From Candidatus Falkowiibacteriota bacterium (lineage in GTDB: Bacteria > Patescibacteriota > Patescibacteriia > Patescibacteriales > UBA12075), in the NCBI GenBank assembly GCA_003647675.1, contig QMNH01000063.1:1-5963 (forward strand): a DNA stretch of 5,963 nucleotides. Direction: 5' to 3'. The position numbers and the translations under genes were made by a program. How positions within the stretch are numbered: the stretch's first letter is position 1; every line of letters starts with the position of its first letter. The notes beneath the pieces are model-generated. The model saw nothing but the letters and a program-made list of their open reading frames with translations. It did no database searches and was not told the origin of the DNA. Of this stretch, positions 1-5,399 are shown piece after piece.

Positions 1-231
1 AAAAACTGGGGCTATCCCGGCAGCTATGTTATTTTAAATGGCGGCGGATTTAACTCTAATGAAGAATTGGAAATATTATTTGTAGATGACAAATATTACG
101 CTAAAACAGACGAAAAAGGCAGGTTTAGCATTAATTTGCAGGTTTTCCCGGCCAAGCCGGGCTTAACTGATATAAAGGTAAGTGGCCTTATTTCCGGATT
201 AACTTATAGTATAAGCTTTACGGCTTTATAG
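1..231 (+). CDS. C-terminal end of a secreted TIG/IPT-like domain protein (partial)
   Basis: Reading frame 1 is open from the window edge to a TAG stop at 229-231, giving the last 76 residues of a protein whose start lies outside the window. The visible part is one beta-rich, Ig-like repeat. It opens with PGSYVILNGGGFNSNEELE, then has a TDEKGRFSINLQV stretch and a PGLTDIKVSGLISG stretch. This order (glycine-rich turn after a 'PG..V.I.G.GF' strand, 'D..G.F' turn, then 'G...I.V.G..SG') is typical of TIG/IPT-like domains of bacterial surface proteins. No membrane anchor or sorting signal is visible at the C-terminus, which ends ISFTAL. The next gene also encodes TIG-like domains, so this may be a locus of surface proteins. 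The substrate or partner cannot be told. The frame is certain; the domain family is fairly likely. Confidence 0.8.
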   Translation, partial: KNWGYPGSYVILNGGGFNSNEELEILFVDDKYYAKTDEKGRFSINLQVFPAKPGLTDIKVSGLISGLTYSISFTAL

Positions 232-299
232 AAAAAAAGCAGATTATACTGATTTTTAACATAAAGTACTAACTATTTAAATTTTTAAATATAATAAAT

Positions 300-334
300 A
301 ATCCTTAATTTTAACTAATATTAAGGATTTTTTT
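300..334 (+). terminator. Rho-independent terminator after the first surface-protein gene
   Basis: A perfect 10-base-pair stem, AATCCTTAAT (300-309) with ATTAAGGATT (320-329), closes a 10-base loop and runs into a T tract up to 334. The stem is AT-rich, which is normal against this background. It lies about 70 bases after the TAG at 229-231 and before the promoter of the next gene, so it separates two transcription units. Confidence 0.8.
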
Positions 335-360
335 ATTATTTTAATTAATTAAATTTACTA

Positions 361-389
361 TTGACAAAGTTTAATAAATATGTTAAGTT
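361..389 (+). promoter_or_regulatory. Sigma70-type promoter with extended -10, for the surface protein and glycosyltransferase genes
   Basis: A perfect TTGACA (-35) lies at 361-366. Seventeen bases later TAAGTT (384-389) serves as a weak -10 that keeps the important TA...T positions. It is preceded by TGT at 381-383, an extended -10 (TGn) that would make up for the poor hexamer. Transcription would start near 396, giving a leader of about 45 bases. The site falls just after the terminator at 300-334. The -35 is convincing; the -10 assignment is less certain. Confidence 0.55.
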
Positions 390-441
390 AATGGGTATTT
401 TATTTTAAATAATATTAATTAATAAAAATTTACAAAATTGT

Positions 442-2958
442 ATGACTAATTTAAAAGAGAAAAAACTGGTAAAAAATAAAAAAATAAAACCATTTATTGG
501 TATTTTAATAGCAGTTTTTTTGTTTTCGTCTTTTACGCTGGATACCGGACCGGTTAAAGCGGTTACCGGCAACCTAATTGAAGGCGGAAGTTTTGAGGAT
601 AATTTAAATGTTAATTGGGGACTATGGCAGGATCAAGGTTCAACTCGAGTTTATAATTTTAACCGAGCTTATGATTCAGCCTTTGGATATGGATCTCACT
701 GCGCGCAAATAGGCGCCCAGGGAAGTCCGGACGAGCCATTTACCGCTATTTTATCCACAAAAACCGATAATAATAAATTTTCGGTTGACTCAACTAAAGA
801 GTATTTTTTAACATTTTACGCGAAAGCGACCCAGGGAATGGACGTTATAACCTATCTGCAAAGAGCGGATAACTATAATGGTATTACTGCTTTTCATGCC
901 AGAACAATTACTAATGATTGGCAGAAGTATATTATTGATTTATCACCCGATGCTTCCACGGAAGCGGCTTTAGCTTTTGTGTTTGGAGATATGCCTGATG
1001 GCGCTTATTTATATATTGATGGGGTTGAGCTGTTAGTTAATGATTTTACAATTAATACGGAAACTGTAAAAGGCTATATTGGGGATACAAAAACAATCTC
1101 CATCCCTGATATTAATAATTACCCGACAGAAAGCATAAAAGTTGAATTGCCTTATTATGATAATTTAACCGATGAAATTACTTTTAAAAAATTTAGCATA
1201 GATACGATTTCTAGAAGCAATATCGGCTTTACTTTTCCAACCAGAACTTTTGCCGGCGTTGGTACGGTTTATGTTTATGATATTCCAGCCGGGCAATTTA
1301 ATTACCAGGCATTACCTAGAATTACCGAATTTCATCCCAGCCAGTTAAGAGCCGATGAAGATATTGTAATTCATGGCGATGGTTTTATTCCAATGGAAAC
1401 CAATACTATGCTGGTTGTTAAGTCTATTGATACTGACAATAATGTACACGATAATTGGATAAGTCCTGAATATTTTGATTCTGACTTGGTTCAATTTTCA
1501 GCTAATTTGCCAACCGGCATTATACCGGGTAGCCTTTATGTTTGGACTTCATTTTTAAATATGAACGGCGAAGATGTTGTTGCCAAATCTCGTACCTTAA
1601 GCTATAAAGTAAAACCGGTTATTTTCGCGGTTGAGTGGAGTGAAACCGGCTATGAACAAGTCGGAGATAAGCTTAGAATTTACGGTAAGGGCATAAGCAA
1701 GGCCCCGAGCGTTAATTTTTATAACAATAGCGGTGAAAAAATTGAAAACAAGAGAGCTAAGCTAATTGAGCTAACTGACACAGAAGAAGTAATTGAAGCC
1801 GATTCAACTTATAAACAGAACACTTTTAGCATTACGGTAACCAGCGGTGGCGTTGAATCGGAAAAAAGTTCGGCCTTGAGTTTTTCCGCTAAACCTCTTA
1901 TAACCAAAATAACTTCCAAATATAGCCGTAGCCAATATAATGATTATGATAAAATGCCGGCCGCGAAAATCGGAGAAGAAATAACTATCGTCGGCCAGGG
2001 CTTATTGTCTGATATTAGTTCTACTTCAGTAGAATTTCAGGGCAGGGGCAACGATCGATTAACCGTTTGGCTAGACGAGGATTCTATTTATAATTCCGGC
2101 AAATCCCTAAAAGTAATCGTGCCGCTTGGCGCCCAAAACGGTTATGTTAACGTATACGCCGGCGGAGAAAAATCCAACTCATTGCCGCTGGAAATCGTGC
2201 CTTCTATTATAGCGACTTATCCGGATCCGATATTGCCGGGCCAGGAGATAACCATAGTTGCCAACGGTATGGGCGAAAATATAGAACTAACCAAAATATA
2301 TTTTAATATGGGCAAAAATAATGAACAGATTGTTTTGCCTTATGAAATTATACATAACGGCTGGACTGGGGAAGTAAAGGCAAAAGCTCCTTTGTCATTG
2401 CCTTATGATATTACCACAGTTAGCTTGCAATACGATAAATGGAAAGACAGCGGTGAATCAGAATTAAATGTTCAGCCCTATATTACCAACGCATATATTA
2501 ATATGGATGACAAAATTTTGACTATTCAGGGTTATGGTTTTTCGATTAAACCAAAGGAAAATATAATTACTTACAAATTAGCCGACCAAAACAAGACAAT
2601 TATTGATCCGAACGCGAGAATATTGGGCGTATACGCGACAGAAGACGGCCAGGAAATAAGAATACGATTAAGCGATGAATATTATTATGGCTGGGTAAGC
2701 GTTCAGGTCGGTGATTATACAAGTAATGAAGCCAACTTCGGGCCGGTTTCGGTAAAAAGCGTTGCTCGCAGAATTCAATACGTGGAAAATGTCGGCGTAA
2801 CCGGAGTTTTATATATCAACGGCTACAATTTTAGCTCCGAGGGCGGAGTAAAAGTCGGTGATCACTGGGCAGATGTCCACTACAGAAGCGATTTTTTTAT
2901 AATCGCGGTGATTGACCCGGCTTATTTATACGATAATCCGGTTATTGTCGCAAAATAA
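442..2958 (+). CDS. Secreted modular surface protein: signal peptide, CBM4/9-like module, about six TIG/IPT-like domains
   Basis: This 838-residue protein is predicted to be exported. Residues 1-40 are a Sec signal peptide: a lysine-rich start, a hydrophobic core IGILIAVFLFSSFTL (19-33) and a likely cleavage after VKA at 38-40. Residues 44-200 resemble a CBM4/9 (CenC-type, jelly-roll) carbohydrate-binding module, with NLIEGGSFEDN at the start, YFLTFYAKA at 121-129, TNDWQKYIIDLS at 157-168 and AYLYIDGVELL at the end. Residues 201-290 look like a further beta-sandwich. TIG-like repeats then begin near 292, 391, 485, 587, 678 and 772, most opening with a short hydrophobic strand followed by 'G..I.I.G.G'. 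The last repeat reaches the C-terminus, and no anchor, sorting motif or membrane segment follows. No catalytic domain is recognised, so a binding, adhesion or coat role is an inference. The glycosyltransferase gene follows after 46 bases and is probably cotranscribed. No Shine-Dalgarno sequence precedes the ATG; the signal peptide supports this start. Confidence 0.88.
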   Translation: MTNLKEKKLVKNKKIKPFIGILIAVFLFSSFTLDTGPVKAVTGNLIEGGSFEDNLNVNWGLWQDQGSTRVYNFNRAYDSAFGYGSHCAQIGAQGSPDEPFTAILSTKTDNNKFSVDSTKEYFLTFYAKATQGMDVITYLQRADNYNGITAFHARTITNDWQKYIIDLSPDASTEAALAFVFGDMPDGAYLYIDGVELLVNDFTINTETVKGYIGDTKTISIPDINNYPTESIKVELPYYDNLTDEITFKKFSIDTISRSNIGFTFPTRTFAGVGTVYVYDIPAGQFNYQALPRITEFHPSQLRADEDIVIHGDGFIPMETNTMLVVKSIDTDNNVHDNWISPEYFDSDLVQFSANLPTGIIPGSLYVWTSFLNMNGEDVVAKSRTLSYKVKPVIFAVEWSETGYEQVGDKLRIYGKGISKAPSVNFYNNSGEKIENKRAKLIELTDTEEVIEADSTYKQNTFSITVTSGGVESEKSSALSFSAKPLITKITSKYSRSQYNDYDKMPAAKIGEEITIVGQGLLSDISSTSVEFQGRGNDRLTVWLDEDSIYNSGKSLKVIVPLGAQNGYVNVYAGGEKSNSLPLEIVPSIIATYPDPILPGQEITIVANGMGENIELTKIYFNMGKNNEQIVLPYEIIHNGWTGEVKAKAPLSLPYDITTVSLQYDKWKDSGESELNVQPYITNAYINMDDKILTIQGYGFSIKPKENIITYKLADQNKTIIDPNARILGVYATEDGQEIRIRLSDEYYYGWVSVQVGDYTSNEANFGPVSVKSVARRIQYVENVGVTGVLYINGYNFSSEGGVKVGDHWADVHYRSDFFIIAVIDPAYLYDNPVIVAK

Positions 2959-3004
2959 AATCCGCATAAACAAAAAGAATAAATAATTTTAGAATAAGTT
3001 AAAT

Positions 3005-4153
3005 ATGGATATTATTTTTATTGGACAAAAAGGAATTCCCGCCACTACTGGTGGAATAGAGAGGCATGTTGATAATTTAGCTGTTCAGCTGGCCGAAAAA
3101 GGCCATAATGTACATGTTTATACCCGCTCAAATTATACTGATAAAAATTTAAAGAAATATAAAGGGGTAAATTTAATAAGCCTTCCCTCTGTTTCCACTA
3201 AACATTTAGATGCTATTTCTCATACTTTTTTAGCTTGCCTGGATTTAATAAGGCGCAAAGCGGATATTATTCATTTTCATTCTATTGGTCCGTCTTCTCT
3301 TTTGTGGCTGGCCAAATTAATAAAGCCAAACTCTAAAATAATAGCTACTTTTCATTCACAGTGCTATTATCACCAAAAATGGAGTTTATTTGCCAGGCTT
3401 TATTTAAAATTCGGTGAGTATATTTGCTGTCGGTTTGCCGATAAGGTAATTACCGTGTCAAAAACACTAAAAAAGTACACAAAACAAAAGTATAAAATTA
3501 ATTCTTTTTATATTCCAAACGGAGTTTATTCACAAAAGTATTCTACTCCCAAAGCTATCAAGAAAAAATGGGATTTTAGAAAAAACTCATATATTGTTTT
3601 GGTGTCGCGGCTTATACGACACAAAGGAATTCATTATGCGATAGAGGCTTATAATAAAATTAAAACTAATAAAAAATTAGTAATTGTCGGCAGCGGTTTT
3701 CATACTGATTCTTATTCGGATTATTTAAAAAGCATAGCAAAGAATAATAAAAATATTATTTTTACAGGCAATCAATCCGGGAGCACGTTGCGTGAATTAT
3801 TTTCTAATGCTTATTGTTTTATTCAACCTTCTGAAAATGAGGGTTTATCGATTGCTTTGCTTGAAGCAATGTCTTTTGGTACTCCTGTGTTAGTAAGTAA
3901 CATTCCGGAAAACAAAGAAGCAATCGCTAGCACCGGATATATATTTAAAAATAAGGATATTGGCAGTCTGGCTAAAAAATTAAGCTTTATGCTATCTAAT
4001 TCCGCGGAAGTTATCAGGAAAGGAATTGAAGGAAAAAAGCGGGTAGAAAAATTTTATAATTGGAATAATATTACAGATGAAATTGTAGAGCTTTACTATG
4101 AAAGCCTGAAAGAAAAAAGCCTGCAAATAGCTAAAAGTTATCAGAAGGCTTAA
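3005..4153 (+). CDS. Glycosyltransferase family 4 (GT-B fold)
   Basis: This 382-residue protein should transfer a sugar from an activated donor to a surface glycan or lipid-linked acceptor; neither substrate can be told from sequence. The N-terminal half starts MDIIFIGQKGIPATTGGIER, with the glycine-rich loop (GGIERH, 16-21) of GT4 enzymes. The 'GIPA..GG.E' wording also resembles the DUF1972 region of rhamnosyltransferase-like proteins. IIHFHSIGP lies at 88-96 and FYIPNGV at 168-174. The C-terminal domain has VSRLIRHKG (200-208), where R202 and K207 match the usual donor-phosphate-binding residues, and VIVGSG at 226-231. The EX7E motif is at E279 and E287 within ENEGLSIALLEAMSFGTPV. Length is typical and both Rossmann halves look complete. 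No membrane segment is seen, so it is probably cytoplasmic or peripheral. An in-frame TAG at 2990-2992 limits the start to this ATG. It lies 46 bases after the surface-protein gene, with no terminator seen between them. Confidence 0.92.
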   Translation: MDIIFIGQKGIPATTGGIERHVDNLAVQLAEKGHNVHVYTRSNYTDKNLKKYKGVNLISLPSVSTKHLDAISHTFLACLDLIRRKADIIHFHSIGPSSLLWLAKLIKPNSKIIATFHSQCYYHQKWSLFARLYLKFGEYICCRFADKVITVSKTLKKYTKQKYKINSFYIPNGVYSQKYSTPKAIKKKWDFRKNSYIVLVSRLIRHKGIHYAIEAYNKIKTNKKLVIVGSGFHTDSYSDYLKSIAKNNKNIIFTGNQSGSTLRELFSNAYCFIQPSENEGLSIALLEAMSFGTPVLVSNIPENKEAIASTGYIFKNKDIGSLAKKLSFMLSNSAEVIRKGIEGKKRVEKFYNWNNITDEIVELYYESLKEKSLQIAKSYQKA

Positions 4154-4180
4154 AATGAAATTACACTACAGATTAATAGG

Positions 4181-4214
4181 CACCGTTTTTAAATTTGTAA
4201 AACGGCGTTTTTTT
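4181..4214 (+). terminator. Rho-independent terminator after the glycosyltransferase
   Basis: CCGTTTT (4183-4189) pairs with AAAACGG (4199-4205) around a 9-base loop, with one mismatch and then a further C-G pair at the base. Seven T residues follow at 4208-4214. It starts 27 bases after the stop codon at 4151-4153 and ends the surface protein/glycosyltransferase unit. Confidence 0.85.
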
Positions 4215-4250
4215 ATTTATAATTAATTCACATTACGCTCAAGTAATAAA

Positions 4251-4278
4251 TTGTATTTACTTTAAATTTTTTTATTAT
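4251..4278 (+). promoter_or_regulatory. Possible weak promoter for tsaB
   Basis: TTGTAT at 4251-4256 and TATTAT at 4273-4278 are separated by 16 bases. The -10 matches consensus at five of six positions, the -35 only at its TTG. A promoter is expected here because a strong terminator lies just upstream at 4181-4214. The spacer is so AT-rich that chance matches are likely. Confidence 0.35.
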
Positions 4279-4334
4279 CAATTTTGATAATTATTTAAAC
4301 ACTCTAGTCAAGTTAATAAATAATAACAAATGAA

Positions 4335-4709
4335 ATGCAGCTTTATATAGATACAACAAAAAACAATAACCAAGAGATTGAGTTAAAGCTAAAGAAGGGA
4401 AGTAGGATAATAGCCGTTAAAGAAGTTAATGCTCTATACAGTCAGGCCGAAAAATTGCTGGTTAGTGTAGATTGCCTTTTAAAAGATGTTAATTTGGACT
4501 TAAGAGATTTAACTGAAATATACGTAAAAAATTCAGGCGGCAGTTTTACAGCCCTAAGAATAGGCGTAATAACAGCCAACGCGCTTGGCTATGCCTTGGG
4601 TATTAAAATATTATGTTCAAGCAAAAAATATGCTAGCCAGTTTAATAATTTTAATATTATTAGGCCACGCTACAGCAAAGAACCCAGTATTACAATAAAA
4701 ACTAAGTAA
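4335..4709 (+). CDS. tsaB: Short TsaB (YeaZ-like), t6A tRNA-modification partner of TsaD
   Basis: TsaB is an ASKHA-fold protein without catalytic activity of its own. It binds TsaD and, with TsaE and TsaC, is needed for the threonylcarbamoyl modification of A37 in tRNAs that read ANN codons. The N-terminal half is clear: LYIDTT at 3-8, a helix with the SQAEKLLVSVDCLL stretch at 36-49 (equivalent to the 'HSE.LLP.I..LL' helix), and SGGSFTALRIGVITANALGYALG at 67-89, matching the family signature 'GPGSFTGLRIG'. The protein has only 124 residues, against roughly 200-230 in most bacteria. It nevertheless ends RPRYSKEPSI (110-119), which resembles the 'P.Y.R' tail of full-length TsaB. This suggests loss of the second domain's middle rather than a 3' truncation, and no remnant is seen downstream. 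The ATG at 4330 is out of frame and meets a stop quickly. The family call is strong; function of the short form is inferred. Confidence 0.85.
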   Translation: MQLYIDTTKNNNQEIELKLKKGSRIIAVKEVNALYSQAEKLLVSVDCLLKDVNLDLRDLTEIYVKNSGGSFTALRIGVITANALGYALGIKILCSSKKYASQFNNFNIIRPRYSKEPSITIKTK

Positions 4710-4778
4710 TATCGCTTATTGTGGATTAAATGTTGAAAGATTCATGAAAAAATAATAATAATCAATATTTTTTAAATA

Positions 4779-4820
4779 AAAAATATCGCACTTATTAACA
4801 GGTGCGATATTTTTATTTTT
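4779..4820 (+). terminator. Strong hairpin terminator after tsaB, possibly bidirectional
   Basis: A 13-base-pair stem pairs 4779-4791 (ending ATATCGCAC) with 4802-4814 (starting GTGCGATAT) around a 10-base loop. Its T-rich 3' arm continues into a further T run at 4816-4820. Matching A residues on the 5' side mean it could also stop transcription on the - strand. It isolates tsaB from the mraZ promoter 40 bases downstream. Confidence 0.85.
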
Positions 4821-4861
4821 AAATATTTTAATATTAGCTTTAAAAAAGTGGGTTAAAGCAA

Positions 4862-4890
4862 TTGACTTTAGGGTAATGGTGGTGTATAAT
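4862..4890 (+). promoter_or_regulatory. Near-consensus sigma70 promoter of the mraZ unit
   Basis: TTGACT (4862-4867) and a perfect TATAAT (4885-4890) are 17 bases apart, the best promoter match in the window. Transcription should begin around 4896-4898, placing the MraZ-type repeats at 4901-4925 directly on the initially transcribed region. No annotated gene starts within 500 bases; mraZ at 5400 is the first substantial one. Confidence 0.85.
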
Positions 4891-4900
4891 AAAATTAGAT

Positions 4901-4925
4901 TGGTGAAAAGTGGTGAAAAGTGGTG
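4901..4925 (+). promoter_or_regulatory. MraZ-type operator: three TGGTG repeats with 10-base period
   Basis: TGGTG occurs at 4901, 4911 and 4921, separated by two identical AAAAG spacers, so AAAAGTGG appears twice exactly 10 bases apart. E. coli MraZ is known to bind TGGGN repeats separated by 5 bases, and the Mollicute MraZ box is described as tandem AAAGTG-type repeats, so period and sequence both fit. The array begins about 10 bases after the -10 hexamer, a position expected to block transcription. MraZ made from 5400-5831 would therefore repress its own unit. A lone AAAAGTGG also lies at 4844-4851 upstream of the -35, and TGGTGGTG lies in the spacer at 4877-4884. Confidence 0.8.
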
Positions 4926-4988
4926 ATAAATTAATTTATAGTATATTTAAAATAAGTTTTGAAATAAAAATAAAAAAAACAAAAATTA

Positions 4989-5019
4989 TATGTTAGCCAA
5001 GATAATTGGCGCTAACATA
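4989..5019. other. Leader hairpin 1, terminator-like on the - strand
   Basis: TATGTTA (4989-4995) pairs with TAACATA (5013-5019), and inside it GCCAA (4996-5000) pairs with TTGGC (5006-5010) around a 5-base loop, leaving a 2-base bulge at 5011-5012. On the + strand it is followed by A residues, so it is not a + terminator. Read on the - strand it is followed by a long T-rich run (complement of about 4962-4988), so it has the form of a terminator for transcription coming from the right. Confidence 0.6.
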
Positions 5020-5034
5020 AATACAAAAACAAAA

Positions 5035-5064
5035 AGCATGGGGATGCTGTCCCGTCTAACGGGA
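5035..5064 (+). other. Leader hairpins 2a/2b with an alternative pairing
   Basis: AGCAT (5035-5039) pairs with ATGCT (5044-5048) over a GGGG loop. One base later TCCCGT (5050-5055) pairs with ACGGGA (5059-5064) over a 3-base loop. GGGA (5041-5044) could instead pair with TCCC (5050-5053), which would break both. The structures are short and no T tract follows. Confidence 0.45.
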
Positions 5065-5093
5065 TAAAAAAACAAAACTTATTAATTAAGGCG

Positions 5094-5142
5094 AAGAAGG
5101 GGTCTGATCAGAGCACTAAAAGCTTCGGATCAGCCTCCTCTT
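5094..5142 (+). other. Leader hairpin 3, long imperfect stem
   Basis: CTGATC (5104-5109) pairs with GATCAG (5128-5133). Beyond a bulged T at 5103 the stem continues through 5099-5102 with 5134-5137, a mismatch at 5098/5138, and then 5094-5097 with 5139-5142. The loop at 5110-5127 can form a small AGC/GCT stem. Fourteen pairs in total make this the longest stem of the leader. No T tract follows on the + strand. Confidence 0.55.
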
Positions 5143-5152
5143 GAATCTTAAC

Positions 5153-5204
5153 GTTATCGCCCTCCGGGCGAGCCCCAACTACGAACGGGGCACATGCGAA
5201 TGAC
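5153..5204 (+). repeat. Palindromic repeat unit, copy 1
   Basis: The unit begins GTTATCGCCC and contains two hairpins. TCGCCC (5157-5162) pairs with GGGCGA (5166-5171) over the loop TCC. GCCCC (5172-5176) pairs with GGGGC (5187-5191) over a 10-base loop containing AACTACG. It ends in ACATGCGAAT. The first 31 bases (5153-5183) match copy 2 (5206-5236) at 29 positions, and the last 17 (5185-5201) match 5268-5284 at 15. Confidence 0.75.
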
Positions 5205-5205
5205 T

Positions 5206-5284
5206 GTTATCGCCCTTTGGGCGAGCCCCAACTACGCCCCACTACGCTAAAGCTACGAGGGGTAAAAACGGGGGACACGCGAAT
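5206..5284 (+). repeat. Palindromic repeat unit, copy 2, with a 30-base hairpin insert
   Basis: This copy follows copy 1 directly. Its first hairpin is TCGCCC (5210-5215) with GGGCGA (5219-5224) over TTT; the stem is identical to copy 1 and only the loop differs. The second arm CCCC (5226-5229) can pair with GGGG (5270-5273). Between them lies an insert at 5237-5266 absent from copy 1, which can form its own stem CCCC (5237-5240) with GGGG (5259-5262). The insert starts CCCCACTACG, almost repeating the preceding CCCCAACTACG (5226-5236), so it may have arisen by local duplication. Confidence 0.75.
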
Positions 5285-5307
5285 ACGAATAGGTGTTGAA
5301 TAAATCA

Positions 5308-5333
5308 TTGTGCTTGTCGTGCTTGTAGCACAA
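5308..5333 (+). other. Leader hairpin with two competing left arms
   Basis: GTGCTTGT occurs twice, at 5310-5317 and 5319-5326, and is followed by AGCACAA at 5327-5333. The right arm can pair with TTGTGCT (5308-5314) as a 7-base-pair stem with a 12-base loop, or its AGCAC part with the nearer GTGCT (5319-5323) as a 5-base-pair stem with a 3-base loop. Confidence 0.5.
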
Positions 5334-5354
5334 ATAAATATAAAAATCCCTCAT

Positions 5355-5377
5355 GCGCAGACCTTTTGGGTCTGCGC
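5355..5377 (+). other. Strong GC-rich hairpin just upstream of mraZ
   Basis: GCGCAGACC (5355-5363) pairs perfectly with GGTCTGCGC (5369-5377) around a TTTTG loop. It ends 22 bases before the mraZ ATG. Only TTG follows, so it is not a standard terminator. It could stabilise the mRNA end, affect translation of mraZ, or act as a pause site; the sequence does not decide. Confidence 0.7.
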
Positions 5378-5399
5378 TTGTAGTTATTAAGCAGTATAT

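Larger units (their letters stand above)
4897..5399 (+). other. Long structured non-coding leader between the mraZ promoter and mraZ
   Basis: About 500 bases separate the predicted transcription start from the mraZ ATG. The first 90 bases are AT-rich and unstructured. From 4989 to 5377 at least six GC-richer hairpins follow one another, including a duplicated palindromic unit at 5153-5284. I recognise no known RNA family in it. There is no long open reading frame on either strand apart from the extension of an antisense frame of mraZ. It may be a structured 5' UTR, a separate small RNA ending within the region, or repeat DNA inserted behind the promoter. The contrast in base composition with the flanking AT-rich spacers is visible by eye. 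Confidence 0.55.

Noticed and set aside
5194..5250. 18-codon + strand frame across the two palindromic units
   Set aside because: The sequence is explained by the repeat structure; length and composition give no support for coding.
5153..5284. CRISPR array
   Set aside because: Only two copies occur, adjacent with no spacer between them, one with an internal insert, and no cas genes are nearby.
4989..5377. A known structural RNA (RNase P RNA, tmRNA, SRP RNA, tRNA) as explanation of the structured region
   Set aside because: On both strands I found no GAGGAAAGTCC-type RNase P core, no tmRNA-like end, no SRP GGAAG/tetraloop core and no T-loop GTTCRA motif. A covariance-model search would settle this.
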